DNA of 64,000 nt from JANQQN01 sp964519665 (GTDB taxonomy: Bacteria > Myxococcota > Kuafuiibacteriia > Kuafuiibacteriales > Kuafuiibacteriaceae): contig CAZFIV010000009.1 of the NCBI GenBank assembly GCA_964519665.1, positions 62,001 to 126,000 of the forward strand, read 5' to 3'. Both the position numbers and the translations under genes were made by a program. Positions 51,163 to 61,055 of the stretch are shown here, piece after piece (positions within the stretch are counted from its first letter, which is position 1; each line of letters begins with the position of its first letter). The notes beneath the pieces were generated by a model. The model was given only the letters and a program-made list of their open reading frames with translations, did no database searches and was not told where the DNA came from.

Positions 51163-52776
51163 ATGAAGTTGACGGTGTGGACATACGAAGGGCCCCCCCA
51201 TGTGGGCGCCATGCGGGTCGCAACCGCGATGAAGGGCGTGCACTATGTCCTGCACGCCCCCCAAGGAGACACCTACGCAGACCTTCTGTTCACGATGATC
51301 GAACGGCGCAAAGAGCGCCCCCCGGTCACGTACACCACGTTTCAAGCCCGCGACCTCGGCGGCAATACCGCCGACCTCGTCAAGCGGGCCGCGCATGACG
51401 CGGCGGAGCGTTTCCGGCCCGATGCCTTGCTGGTTGGGGCCTCGTGTACGGCCGAGCTCATCCAGGACGACCCGCAGGGACTCAGCAAGACGCTGGGGCT
51501 CGATATCCCGGTCGTGCCGGTGGAGCTACCTTCCTACTCCAAGAAAGAAAACTGGGGCGCGGCCGAGACGTTCTATCGAATCGTGCGAACCGTCGCCCCC
51601 CCCGAGGCGGAGCGCTCGAGGCTAGATCGGCCGACCTGCAACCTCCTGGGGCCCACCGCGCTCGGATTTCGCCACCGGGATGACATCGTCGAAATCCGCG
51701 GTCTGCTCGACCGCCTCGGGATCGCGGTCAATGTCGTCGCACCCTTGAACGCCACGCTGGCCGACCTTACGCGCCTGCCCCAGGCGCATTTTAACGTGGT
51801 CCTGTACCCCGAGATCGCCGAAACGACGGCCCGCTGGTTGACCAAGACCTTCGACCAACCCGCAACCCAAGTCGTTCCCATCGGCGTCGGTGCGACCCGA
51901 GACTTCGTCAAAGAGGTCGCCGAGCTCGCCGGTGTCGATCCCGGGCCCGTCTTGACCGACGCCGAATCGCGCCTTCCCTGGTACTCTCGGTCGATCGACT
52001 CGACGTACCTGACGGGCAAACGTGTCTTCATCTTTGGCGACGGAACCCACGTCCTCGCGGCCGCACGAATCGCAACGGAGGAGTTGGGCTTCGAGGTGGT
52101 CGGACTCGGGACCTACAGTCGGGAACTCGCGCGACCCGTCCGGGCCGCGGCGACTCGCTACGGAGTCGAAGCGCTGATCACCGACGACCATCTCGACGTC
52201 GAGGAAAAGGTCAGCGAGTTGCACCCGGAGCTCGTGCTGGGGACACAAATGGAACGCCACATCGCCAAGCGTTTGGGTATCCCGTGCGCCGTCATTTCGT
52301 CCCCCGTTCACGTCCAAGACTTCCCCGCTCGTTACTCCCCGCAGATGGGATTCGAGGGTGCGAACGTCATCTTCGATACTTGGGTTCATCCCCTGATGAT
52401 GGGGCTTGAAGAACACCTATTGCACATGTTCCGAGACGACTTCGAGTTTCGAGACCAAGCCGGTCCGTCGCACCTCTCGGCATCGCAGCGAACCCCTGCT
52501 TCCGCCAGCGAAACGCCCCCCCCGGCGACGATGGAGGTCGAGCCCCCGAGCGAAGACCTTTCGAAGCCGGCTTCTACCCCTAATGCCACTTCGGGGTCCC
52601 CGGTCCGCGCCGTCGGACCGACCTGGACCCTCGAAGCGGAAAAGGAGCTCAAGAAGGTCCCCTTCTTTGTGCGGGGGAAAGCTCGCCGCAATACTGAACG
52701 ATACGCCGCCGAAGTCGGGGCCCAAACGATCACGTTGGAGATCCTCTACGATGCGAAAGCGCATTACAGCCGTTGA
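51163..52776 (+). CDS. bchB: Light-independent protochlorophyllide reductase subunit B
   Basis: A 537-aa subunit of the same enzyme, beginning MKLTVWTYEGPPHVGAMRVA. D36 (GDTYADLLF), the unusual Asp ligand of the NB-cluster, is present, as is the Cys in VGASCTAELIQDD. After the catalytic part a Pro/Ser-rich linker of about 50 residues leads to the C-terminal helical domain (KKVPFFVRGKARRNTERYA). The linker is longer than in many homologues. The gene follows bchN by 4 bp and overlaps bchH by 26 bp, an unusually long overlap for this cluster. Confidence 0.96.
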   Translation: MKLTVWTYEGPPHVGAMRVATAMKGVHYVLHAPQGDTYADLLFTMIERRKERPPVTYTTFQARDLGGNTADLVKRAAHDAAERFRPDALLVGASCTAELIQDDPQGLSKTLGLDIPVVPVELPSYSKKENWGAAETFYRIVRTVAPPEAERSRLDRPTCNLLGPTALGFRHRDDIVEIRGLLDRLGIAVNVVAPLNATLADLTRLPQAHFNVVLYPEIAETTARWLTKTFDQPATQVVPIGVGATRDFVKEVAELAGVDPGPVLTDAESRLPWYSRSIDSTYLTGKRVFIFGDGTHVLAAARIATEELGFEVVGLGTYSRELARPVRAAATRYGVEALITDDHLDVEEKVSELHPELVLGTQMERHIAKRLGIPCAVISSPVHVQDFPARYSPQMGFEGANVIFDTWVHPLMMGLEEHLLHMFRDDFEFRDQAGPSHLSASQRTPASASETPPPATMEVEPPSEDLSKPASTPNATSGSPVRAVGPTWTLEAEKELKKVPFFVRGKARRNTERYAAEVGAQTITLEILYDAKAHYSR

Positions 52777-55700
52777 TCCGACCCCCATTCGGGTCGTGCT
52801 GATTACGTTGGACAGCCATGTCGCGAGCGCTGTCGAACGCGCTCGGGCCCAGCTGTCGGTCGACATGCCGGGCCTCGAGTTGAGCTTCCACGCCGCGACT
52901 GAATGGAACGATGATCCGGCATCGCTCGCGACCTGCCGCGCCGACATCGCCCGCGGCGACATCATCTTCACCAACATGCTGTTCATGGAGGACCACATCC
53001 AAGCGGTTCTGCCCGACCTGAGCGCGCGACGGGAAGCATGCGACGCGATGGTCTGCGCGATGTCGGCCGGAGAGGTCATTCGATTGACTCGCCTCGGGGC
53101 CTTCCGGATGGATGCCCCTCAAAAAGGGCCCCTCGCCCTCTTGAAAAAACTGCGCGGGAGCAAGAAGGCCGGCGGCAGCAGCGGCGTCAACCAAATGAAG
53201 ATGCTGCGGCGCCTTCCCAAGATTCTGCGCTTCATTCCCGGGAAAGCGCAGGATGTTCGCGCATACTTCCTCACCCTCCAATATTGGCTCGCCGCCTCCG
53301 ACACGAATCTCGCCAACCTCGTGAGGTTCCTGGTCAACCGATACGCGGACGGCGACCGCGCGAGCTTGAAGGGCAGCTTTCCGGCCGACGCGCCCATCGA
53401 ATATCCGGACGTCGGTCTATACCACCCGCGGTTGCACCAGCGCATCACGACATCCCTGGACGAACTTCGAGCGGCGACCGACGACGACGGCTCGCCGCGT
53501 CCGACGGTTGGTGTCCTCGTCATGCGGTCCTACGTTTTGGCGGGCGACACGCGCCACTACGATGCGGTCATCGAGTCCCTGACCCGCCGCGGCCTGCGCG
53601 TCGTACCGGCCTTCGCGAGCGGCCTCGACGGTCGACCGGCGATCGAGGCTTACTTCATGCACAAGGGCAACTGCACGGTCGACGCGCTGCTGTCGCTCAC
53701 CGGCTTTTCGCTGGTCGGAGGCCCCGCCTTCAACGATGCGAAGGCGGCCGAAGAGATGCTTGCCCGACTCGACGTGCCCTACCTGTCGGCCCAGGCGATC
53801 GAGTTTCAAAGCATTGAGCAATGGGCCGGATCGGCACGCGGCCTACTGCCGGTCGAATCGACGATCATGGTGGCGATTCCCGAACTCGACGGGGCCACGA
53901 ACCCCATGGTCTTTGCCGGTCGACCGGATGCTTCGTCCGAGTCCGAGGGCGATGCTCCGGCGACCGCACGGGGTCACATGATGGAACCGATCGCCGACCG
54001 CGTGGAGACGCTGTCGAGCCGGGTCCACAAGCTGATCGAGCTGCGGCGTACGTCGATGGCCGAACGCAACATCGCCATCGTTCTGTTCAACTTTCCGCCC
54101 AACGGTGGCGCCGTCGGCACCGCCGCTCACCTGTCGGTGTTCGAGTCGCTGTTGAACACCCTCCAAGGAATGCACGCCCGAGGCTACGACGTGGACTTGC
54201 CGTCTTCCGTCGACGAGCTTCGAACCCGTGTCCTCGAAGGCAACGCCCATCGCTTCGGAGCGGAAGCGAACGTTCACTACCGCGTACCGATCGACGACCA
54301 TGTTCGCCGAGAGGTTTGGCTCTCCGAGATCGAGGCGCAATGGGGTCCCGCACCCGGCCGCCAGCAGACCGACGGCGTTTCGATTCACGTGCTCGGGGCT
54401 CAGTTCGGGCGGGTGTTCGTCGGTATTCAGCCAGCCTTTGGCTACGAAGGCGATCCGATGCGTCTGCTGTTCGAGAACGGCTTTACACCCACCCACGCGT
54501 TTTCCGCCTTCTATCGATATTTGAAGGAAGACTTCAGAGCCCATGCGGTTCTCCACTTCGGAACCCACGGGGCACTCGAGTTCATGCCGGGCAAACAAGC
54601 CGGCCTCAGCGCGCAGTGCTGGCCGGACCGTCTGATCGGCGACCTCCCCAATTTCTATCTGTACGCGGCGAACAATCCGTCCGAAGGCACGCTCGCAAAG
54701 CGTCGATCTGCCGCTACGCTCGTCAGCTATCTGACCCCGCCGCTCACCAAGGCCGGCCTCTATCAAGGCCTGACCGACCTTCGAGCGTCGCTGGACCGCT
54801 GGCGAATGCTGCCCCCTGAACAGACCGACGAGCGACTCCGGATCCTACCCATCATTCGGGCCCAGGCCATCGAGATCGACCTGCTGGCCGCCGACGCGCC
54901 GCCGCTCGACGATGCGGCGATGGGTCGATTGTCCGATCAGCTGACCGAGTACGAACGAACGCTCATCCCGCAAAGCCTCCATATCGTGGGGCAACCGGCG
55001 ACGCTCGCCGAGCGGGTGAACCATCTCTCGGCGGTGGCCGAGCTCACCACGGAACAACCAGCGCTCGAAGCGATCGAAGCGCTGGTCGCCGGGGCCACGC
55101 CCCACCGGGCCCTCGCCGCCGGCCGCTTGGCCACCGATACGACGAACATCGACCTCTTCAAGCAACTGCAGGCGCTCAACGAGCAGTTGGCGGTCGACTG
55201 GGAGCTCGAGTCGCTTCTGCATGCCTTGGACGGTGGCTTCATCCGGCCCGCTCCGGGCGGCGACCTTCTTCGCAATCCAGACGTGCTGCCGACCGGCCGC
55301 AACGTGCACGGCTTCGACCCGTTCCGGATTCCGAGCGCGTTCGCGGTCGCCGACGGTGCGCGCCAAGCCGAGCGCCTTTTGCAGCGGCACCTCGATGATG
55401 GCCATCCGCTTCCCGAGTCTCTCGCGATGGTGTTGTGGGGGACCGACAATCTCAAGACCGAAGGGGGACCGATCGGTCAGGTCTTAGCGCTCGTCGGCGC
55501 CCGTCCTCGCTTCGATAGCTACGGCCGGATCGCCGGGGCCAGCCTGATTCCGCTCGAAGAGCTGGGCCGTCCTCGGATCGACGTCGTCGTGACCCTCTCC
55601 GGTATCTTCCGGGATCTGCTGCCTCTTCAAACCCGTCTGCTGGCGGAGGCGGCGTACCTGGCCGCCACCGCCGATGAGCCGGCCGAACAGAACTACATCC

Positions 55701-56488
55701 GTCGAAACGCGCTCGCGTACATGCAGCAACACGGCTGCGACATCGAGACTGCTGCGCTGCGGGTCTTCAGCAACGCGGACGGCGCGTATGGCTCGAATGT
55801 GAGTCATCTGATCGACTCGGGTGCGTGGAATGCCGAAGACGAGCTCGCCGAGACCTACGAGCGACGAAAGTGCTACGCGTACGGTCGCTCCGGGAATCCG
55901 GTACGTCAGCAAGCACTCCTGCAAAGCGCGCTGGCCAACGTTCAGCTCACTTACCAGAATCTAGAGTCCGTCGAGCTCGGCGTTACGACCATCGACCACT
56001 ATTTCGACACGCTCGGAGGCATCGGTCGAGCCGTCAACCGCGCTCGCGGCGGCGACGTTCCGGTGTACATCGGCGATCAAACGCGAGGCGAGGGGACGGT
56101 CCGAACTTTGGGCGAGCAAGTCAGCCTGGAGAGTCGCACTCGCGTCCTCAATCCCAAGTGGTACGAAGGAATGCTCAAGCACGGCGCCGAAGGCGTTCGT
56201 CAGATTGAAGCGCACATCACGAACACCATGGGCTGGTCCGCCACGACGGGCCAGGTCGCCCCGTGGGTCTACAAGCAGATGTCGCAGACATTCGTTCTGG
56301 ATCCCGAGATGCGGCGACGCTTGGCCGAGCTCAACCCGAAGGCATCCGCCAAGCTCGCGCACCGACTGCTCGAAGCCCACGAGCGAGACTATTGGCAGCC
56401 CGATCCGTCGACTCTCGAGGCTCTGCGACAAGCTGGAGACGAGCTCGAGGATCGGCTCGAAGGCATTTCAGAGACCGCCGCCGCCTAG
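52751..56488 (+). CDS. bchH: Magnesium chelatase subunit H
   Basis: A 1245-aa porphyrin-binding subunit that inserts Mg2+ into protoporphyrin IX together with BchI and BchD. The start ATG at 52751 (MRKRITAVDPTPIRVVLITL) has GGAG about 9 bp upstream and lies inside the bchB end. Family blocks: MHKGNCTVDALLSLTGFSLV, LFNFPPNGGAVGTAAHLSVF, HFGTHGALEFMPGKQAGLSA, and late NTMGWSATTGQVAPWVYKQM. Length fits BchH. BchI and BchD are not in this window, so they must be encoded elsewhere. Confidence 0.96.
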   Translation: MRKRITAVDPTPIRVVLITLDSHVASAVERARAQLSVDMPGLELSFHAATEWNDDPASLATCRADIARGDIIFTNMLFMEDHIQAVLPDLSARREACDAMVCAMSAGEVIRLTRLGAFRMDAPQKGPLALLKKLRGSKKAGGSSGVNQMKMLRRLPKILRFIPGKAQDVRAYFLTLQYWLAASDTNLANLVRFLVNRYADGDRASLKGSFPADAPIEYPDVGLYHPRLHQRITTSLDELRAATDDDGSPRPTVGVLVMRSYVLAGDTRHYDAVIESLTRRGLRVVPAFASGLDGRPAIEAYFMHKGNCTVDALLSLTGFSLVGGPAFNDAKAAEEMLARLDVPYLSAQAIEFQSIEQWAGSARGLLPVESTIMVAIPELDGATNPMVFAGRPDASSESEGDAPATARGHMMEPIADRVETLSSRVHKLIELRRTSMAERNIAIVLFNFPPNGGAVGTAAHLSVFESLLNTLQGMHARGYDVDLPSSVDELRTRVLEGNAHRFGAEANVHYRVPIDDHVRREVWLSEIEAQWGPAPGRQQTDGVSIHVLGAQFGRVFVGIQPAFGYEGDPMRLLFENGFTPTHAFSAFYRYLKEDFRAHAVLHFGTHGALEFMPGKQAGLSAQCWPDRLIGDLPNFYLYAANNPSEGTLAKRRSAATLVSYLTPPLTKAGLYQGLTDLRASLDRWRMLPPEQTDERLRILPIIRAQAIEIDLLAADAPPLDDAAMGRLSDQLTEYERTLIPQSLHIVGQPATLAERVNHLSAVAELTTEQPALEAIEALVAGATPHRALAAGRLATDTTNIDLFKQLQALNEQLAVDWELESLLHALDGGFIRPAPGGDLLRNPDVLPTGRNVHGFDPFRIPSAFAVADGARQAERLLQRHLDDGHPLPESLAMVLWGTDNLKTEGGPIGQVLALVGARPRFDSYGRIAGASLIPLEELGRPRIDVVVTLSGIFRDLLPLQTRLLAEAAYLAATADEPAEQNYIRRNALAYMQQHGCDIETAALRVFSNADGAYGSNVSHLIDSGAWNAEDELAETYERRKCYAYGRSGNPVRQQALLQSALANVQLTYQNLESVELGVTTIDHYFDTLGGIGRAVNRARGGDVPVYIGDQTRGEGTVRTLGEQVSLESRTRVLNPKWYEGMLKHGAEGVRQIEAHITNTMGWSATTGQVAPWVYKQMSQTFVLDPEMRRRLAELNPKASAKLAHRLLEAHERDYWQPDPSTLEALRQAGDELEDRLEGISETAAA

Positions 56489-56509
56489 CCGGCTCGGGGA
56501 GAACAAACC

Positions 56510-57427
56510 GTGCACAACGTCATCCGAAGCAACGATGAACTCATTCAGCTGCCCCGAACGACCCGGCCCGACGGCGAGGGCAGCGTCCAGGTCCACCTCG
56601 ACCCGGCCCTCAAGCTCAATGGAGCGAAGGTCTTCGCAGTGTACGGCAAGGGAGGCATCGGCAAGAGCACGACGTCTTCCAACCTGTCGGTCGCCTTCTC
56701 GAAGCTTGGCAAACGCGTCTTGCAGATCGGCTGCGACCCGAAGCACGACTCGACCTTTACGCTGACCAAGCAGCTGGTTCCCACCGTGATCGACGTCCTC
56801 AACGAGGTCGACTTTCACAGCGAGGAGTTGCGCACCGAAGACTTCGTGTACGAAGGCTACAACGGAGTCATGTGCGTGGAGGCCGGCGGGCCGCCCGCGG
56901 GCACCGGCTGCGGCGGCTATGTCGTCGGTCAAACCGTCAAGCTCCTCAAGGAGCACCACCTCCTCGAAGACACGGACGTCGTCATCTTCGACGTCCTCGG
57001 TGACGTCGTCTGCGGCGGCTTCGCCGCCCCCCTTCAGCACGCCGACCGAGCGATCATCGTGACCGCCAATGACTTCGACTCCATCTTCGCCATGAATCGC
57101 ATCATCTCCGCTATCCAGGCGAAGTCGAAGAACTACGCGGTTCGACTGGCCGGCTGCGTTGCGAATCGAAGCGCTGCGACCGACGAGATCGACCGCTTCA
57201 ACGAGTCGACCGGGCTCCGCCGCCTCGCCCACTTCCCGGACCTCGACGTCATTCGCCGCAGCCGCCTCAAGAAGCGGACCCTCTTCGAAATGGACGACTC
57301 GCCCGAGCTCCAGGCCGTTCAGCAAGAATACTTGCGGCTCGCGACCGCGCTATGGAATGGCACCGAGCAGCTGAATCCCGAGCCCATGCGAGACCGAGAT
57401 CTGTTCGATTTCTTGGGGTTCGACTGA
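56510..57427 (+). CDS. bchL: Light-independent protochlorophyllide reductase ATPase subunit L
   Basis: A 305-aa NifH-like iron protein that passes electrons to BchNB with ATP hydrolysis. Walker A is YGKGGIGKST (45-54); IGCDPKHDSTFTLT follows; the bridging [4Fe-4S] ligands are C134 (GTGCGGY) and C168 (GDVVCGGFAAP). The C-terminus RDRDLFDFLGFD is typical. A GTG start with GGGGAG about 10 bp before is used. It shares one base with the bchM start (TGATG). Confidence 0.97.
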   Translation: MHNVIRSNDELIQLPRTTRPDGEGSVQVHLDPALKLNGAKVFAVYGKGGIGKSTTSSNLSVAFSKLGKRVLQIGCDPKHDSTFTLTKQLVPTVIDVLNEVDFHSEELRTEDFVYEGYNGVMCVEAGGPPAGTGCGGYVVGQTVKLLKEHHLLEDTDVVIFDVLGDVVCGGFAAPLQHADRAIIVTANDFDSIFAMNRIISAIQAKSKNYAVRLAGCVANRSAATDEIDRFNESTGLRRLAHFPDLDVIRRSRLKKRTLFEMDDSPELQAVQQEYLRLATALWNGTEQLNPEPMRDRDLFDFLGFD

Positions 57428-58128
57428 TGAAGTCGATGACCTACCGGCGGCGGCGCAGCCAACTCGAGACCTACTTCGACCGCACGGCGGCCGAAACGTG
57501 GGCCCGTTTGACCTCGGATCGGCCGGTGAGCCGAATCCGGGCCACGGTCCGCGCCGGCCGCGACCAGATGCGTTCGAACATGCTGGCCTGCCTCCCGGAT
57601 GATCTGCAGGGGCGTCGAGTCCTCGACGCGGGCTGCGGTACGGGGGCGTTGGCCGTTGCGTTGGCTCGGCGCGGCGCCGAGGTCGTCGCCATCGACCTGT
57701 CGCCCAACCTGGTCGAGGTCGCCCGCGACCGGCTACCGAACGACCTCGGCAACGGAAGCGTCGACTTTCGGGTCGGTGACATGCTGGAGCCCGACCTCGG
57801 TCGCTTCGATCACGTCGTGGCGATGGACTCACTGATTCACTACCGGGCGCCCGACATGGTCAGCATGATTTCGAATCTGTCCGCTCGAGCAGAAGAAAGC
57901 GTCGTGGTGACTTTTGCCCCTCGTACGATTCTGTTGACCCTGATGCACCTGGTCGGGCGGCTGTTCCCTCGCGGCGACCGGGCACCATCGATCGAGCCGA
58001 TCGCCGAATCGAACCTCCGCCGGCGGATCCAGCAGCACGGTCAACTCGATGGGTGGGTCGTACGGTCGAGCCAACGGGTCTCATCCGGGTTCTACACATC
58101 CCAACACTTGGAGCTGATGCGACCATGA
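57427..58128 (+). CDS. bchM: Mg-protoporphyrin IX O-methyltransferase
   Basis: A 233-aa SAM-dependent enzyme that methylates the C13 propionate of Mg-protoporphyrin IX. It begins with MKSMTYRRRRSQLETYFDRT, where YFDRTA is the family signature near the N-terminus. The SAM site is VLDAGCGTGALAVALARRG (65-83), followed by VVAIDLSPNLVEVAR. The ending HLELMRP is typical. It overlaps bchL by one base and lhaA by four. Confidence 0.95.
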   Translation: MKSMTYRRRRSQLETYFDRTAAETWARLTSDRPVSRIRATVRAGRDQMRSNMLACLPDDLQGRRVLDAGCGTGALAVALARRGAEVVAIDLSPNLVEVARDRLPNDLGNGSVDFRVGDMLEPDLGRFDHVVAMDSLIHYRAPDMVSMISNLSARAEESVVVTFAPRTILLTLMHLVGRLFPRGDRAPSIEPIAESNLRRRIQQHGQLDGWVVRSSQRVSSGFYTSQHLELMRP

Positions 58129-59573
58129 GTTCAGTGCCTTCTCGACCGCGAAGAGAGTTCTGGCGAGATATTCCGGCCGCCCTTCTCCCGTTCGCAGATG
58201 CGGGTTCGGCGCAGTTCCCACTCAGCCGTCTTCTGCGACTATCGCTGTTTCAAGTATCGGTCGGAATGGCGGTCGTTCTTCTTAACGGAACGCTCAACCG
58301 AGTGATGATCGTCGAGCTGGGGATTCCTACGTGGGTCGTGGCGACGATGGTCTCCCTCCCCCTTCTGTTCGCTCCTTTTCGAGCCTTGATCGGGTTCAAG
58401 TCCGATACGCACCGATCATACCTGGGCTGGCGGCGAGTCCCGTTCATTTGGATGGGCACCCTCGTTCAGTTTGGTGGCTTTTCGATTATGCCGTTCGCGC
58501 TGCTGCTGTTGTCGGGCGACGGCCGCGGTGGCATTCCGTACATTGGCGAGGCCGCCGCCGCGCTTTCTTTTCTGCTGGTCGGGTACGGGATGCACACCGC
58601 TCAGACCGCGGGCCTCGCCCTCGCCACCGATCTCGCCCCGAAAGAGATTCGGCCCCGGGTCGTCGCCCTCCTGTATGTAACGCTCCTGGTGGGGATGGGC
58701 CTGAGCGCCGTCGTTTTTGGTGTCTTGCTCGAAGACTTCGACAACGTACGCCTCATCAAGGTCATTCAAGGAGCGGCGGTCGCCACGATGATCCTCAACC
58801 TCATCGCGATGTACAAACAGGAGCCCCGCGACCCGTCGAAGACTCGAATCGATGCCGAGCACCCCTGTTTTCGCGAGTCGTGGCGAAAGTTCGTGGCGGG
58901 GGGCAAAGCGAGTCGACTGCTGGTCGCGGTGGGGCTCGGCACGGCCGGGTTCAGCATGCAAGATATCCTCCTCGAACCTTACGGCGGAGAGATCCTGAAC
59001 CTCTCGGTAGGCGCGACGACCCACCTGACGGCTCTGCTCGCCATGGGCAGCCTGGCCGGTTTCGCCTGGGCCGCGCGGGCCCTGAGCCGGGGCCACGACG
59101 CAAACATCATGTCTGCGATCGGGGTCTTGGCGGGCATCGCCGCCTTCTGCGCGGTGATCTTCTCGGCTCCCCTTGACTCGCCCCTTTTGTTCCGTGTGGG
59201 CACCCTCTTCATCGGGTTCGGCGGCGGCCTCTTCGCGGTAGGCACGCTCACCGCCGCCATGGGGCTTTCCGACCGTGGAGGTAACGGCGGCGACAGCGGC
59301 CTCGCGCTCGGTGCATGGGGCGCCGTGCAAGCCACGTCGACGGGCCTCGCGATCGCCATCGGGGGGGCGGCTCGGGACACGATTACCACTCTCGCCAAGC
59401 AGGGTGACCTAGGTCCTGCGTTCACCGGTCCGGTCGCAGGTTACAGCTTCGTCTATCACGTGGAGATCATGCTGCTCTTCGCCACCCTCATCGCCATTGG
59501 ACCGCTGGTCCGTTTGAACGGGGTCGATCGTCGGCCCCCGTCACGTTTCGGCTTGGCCGAGCTGCCCGGTTGA
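58125..59573 (+). CDS. lhaA: Light-harvesting/RC assembly protein LhaA (PucC family)
   Basis: A 482-aa MFS-type protein with about 12 helices. After a basic N-terminus come LLRLSLFQVSVGMAVVLLNG, TLNRVMIVELGIPTWVVATM, RRVPFIWMGTLVQFGGFSIM and AGLALATDLAPKEIRPRVVA, all typical of LhaA. LhaA is needed for assembly of the core antenna LH1. It lies between bchM and puhA, as in purple bacteria. The start overlaps bchM by 4 bp (ATGA). The second family member here, at 44285, differs in sequence and position. Confidence 0.93.
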   Translation: MSSVPSRPRREFWRDIPAALLPFADAGSAQFPLSRLLRLSLFQVSVGMAVVLLNGTLNRVMIVELGIPTWVVATMVSLPLLFAPFRALIGFKSDTHRSYLGWRRVPFIWMGTLVQFGGFSIMPFALLLLSGDGRGGIPYIGEAAAALSFLLVGYGMHTAQTAGLALATDLAPKEIRPRVVALLYVTLLVGMGLSAVVFGVLLEDFDNVRLIKVIQGAAVATMILNLIAMYKQEPRDPSKTRIDAEHPCFRESWRKFVAGGKASRLLVAVGLGTAGFSMQDILLEPYGGEILNLSVGATTHLTALLAMGSLAGFAWAARALSRGHDANIMSAIGVLAGIAAFCAVIFSAPLDSPLLFRVGTLFIGFGGGLFAVGTLTAAMGLSDRGGNGGDSGLALGAWGAVQATSTGLAIAIGGAARDTITTLAKQGDLGPAFTGPVAGYSFVYHVEIMLLFATLIAIGPLVRLNGVDRRPPSRFGLAELPG

Positions 59574-59595
59574 CCGGGCAAGTTAGGAGCAACTG

Positions 59596-60363
59596 ATGAC
59601 CTCAGTCATGGATCACATCGACCTTGCACTCATTTCGCTCTATCTATTCTGGCTCTTCTTCTTCGGCTTGGTTTACTGGATCCGAATGGCCGACCGACGG
59701 GAAGGCTATCCGCTCGAGCGCGAAGATACCGGCTGGGTCGGCGCCCGAAGCCGCATCCTCATGGGTGACGACAAAGTGTACGTCTTGCCTCATGGAGCCG
59801 GAACGTACGTGGTCCCCAACAACAAGCGCGACACCCGCGAGATCAAAGCTCGGAAGACGGCCAACTACCAAGGTGCGCCCCTGGAACCGACCGGTAACCC
59901 GATGGTCGATGGTGTCGGACCAGCCGCCTTCGCTGAGCGCCACGACGAGCCCGAGCTCTCGGTCAAAGGTGAGCACCTCATTGTGCCGATGCGCGTAGCC
60001 GACGGCTTTAAGTTGTCGAAAGACTCCGGCGACCCCCGAAACGCGCCCGTAGAATGCGCCGACGGGAAAGTGGCGGGTCTCGTCAAGGAGATTTGGGTCG
60101 ATCGCGCCGACTTCGATGTTCGATACCTCGAAGTTCAGCTCGAAGCCGACGGCAGCACCCGACTTCTTCCCATGCCGATGGTCACGTACAACCGGTTCCG
60201 CAACAAGATCAATGTCGCGTCGATCCTCTCTACTCAGTTCACCGACGTTCCCCAGATCAAGAATCCGGATCAAGTCACGGCTCTTGAAGAAGACAAGATC
60301 TGTGCGTACTTCGGCGGCGGCCATCTATACGCGACGCCCGACCGCCTCGGACCTCTGCTGTGA
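59596..60363 (+). CDS. puhA: Photosynthetic reaction centre H subunit
   Basis: A 255-aa subunit that caps the L/M core on the cytoplasmic side and helps deliver protons to the QB site. One N-terminal helix (about 8-30, ALISLYLFWLFFFGLVYWIR) is followed by REGYPLE and a PRC-barrel domain with DGKVAGLVKEIWVDRADFDV and RFRNKINVASILSTQFTDVP. The acidic residues usual in H subunits are spread in the barrel. The presence of puhA implies a type II reaction centre, although pufL and pufM are not in the window. It overlaps puhB by 4 bp. Confidence 0.95.
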   Translation: MTSVMDHIDLALISLYLFWLFFFGLVYWIRMADRREGYPLEREDTGWVGARSRILMGDDKVYVLPHGAGTYVVPNNKRDTREIKARKTANYQGAPLEPTGNPMVDGVGPAAFAERHDEPELSVKGEHLIVPMRVADGFKLSKDSGDPRNAPVECADGKVAGLVKEIWVDRADFDVRYLEVQLEADGSTRLLPMPMVTYNRFRNKINVASILSTQFTDVPQIKNPDQVTALEEDKICAYFGGGHLYATPDRLGPLL

Positions 60364-61055
60364 ACGAGTACACGCACGAGGAGATTCGCGGCCTTCCGGG
60401 AAAGCTGCCCGACGGCGAAGAGGTCGTGTGGCAGGGTGCGCCGAACTGGCGCACCTTGGCCCGTCGAGTTTTTCATGTCCGCGCCGTCGCCATCTACTTC
60501 GCGATCCTCATCTTCGCGACCGGGGTCGCGGCGGTGGTCATCGACGGCGCATCCATCTGGACGGGCATCTTGTCCGCCTTGATCGTAGTTCCCATCGCGT
60601 TGGCCGGGCTCGCGATTCTCATCGGCCTGGCCGCATGGCATGCGAGTACGACGGTCTACACGATCACGAATCGCCGGGTCGTCCTTCGGTACGGAGTCGC
60701 GGTTCAGCTCGCCATCAATCTACCCTTCAACGAGATCCTGGAAGCCTCGCTTCTCGAGCTCGGCGGCGAGCACGGAGAGATTCCCTTGCGGATGGGAGGA
60801 ACAGGGCGGCTGGCATACCTTCACTTATGGCCGCACGCCCGACCCGGCCACCTTCGGGAAGCCCAACCCATGCTTCGATGCGTGCCTGACGCTGCGAAAG
60901 TGGCCCGAATGCTGACCGAAGCTTGGTCCGCGGATATGGAGCGTCGCGGACGCCAGACGGTCGCGAACGCTCTGCAAGCGCCGACGGCCGCGCAGCAGCG
61001 CTCGCGCGATGGAGTGAGTACGCCTCATCCGACCCCGATCGCCCAGGTGCCCTGA
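60360..61055 (+). CDS. puhB: RC assembly factor PuhB
   Basis: A 231-aa membrane protein with two or three helices (VAIYFAILIFATGVAAVVI, GILSALIVVPIALAGLAILI) and a PH-like domain starting TVYTITNRRVVLRYGVAVQL. N-terminal LPDGEEVVWQGAPNWRTLAR is a family hallmark. PuhB assists reaction-centre assembly. GTG start inside the puhA stop; one-base overlap with puhC. The C-terminal ~50 residues are disordered. Confidence 0.92.
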   Translation: MNEYTHEEIRGLPGKLPDGEEVVWQGAPNWRTLARRVFHVRAVAIYFAILIFATGVAAVVIDGASIWTGILSALIVVPIALAGLAILIGLAAWHASTTVYTITNRRVVLRYGVAVQLAINLPFNEILEASLLELGGEHGEIPLRMGGTGRLAYLHLWPHARPGHLREAQPMLRCVPDAAKVARMLTEAWSADMERRGRQTVANALQAPTAAQQRSRDGVSTPHPTPIAQVP

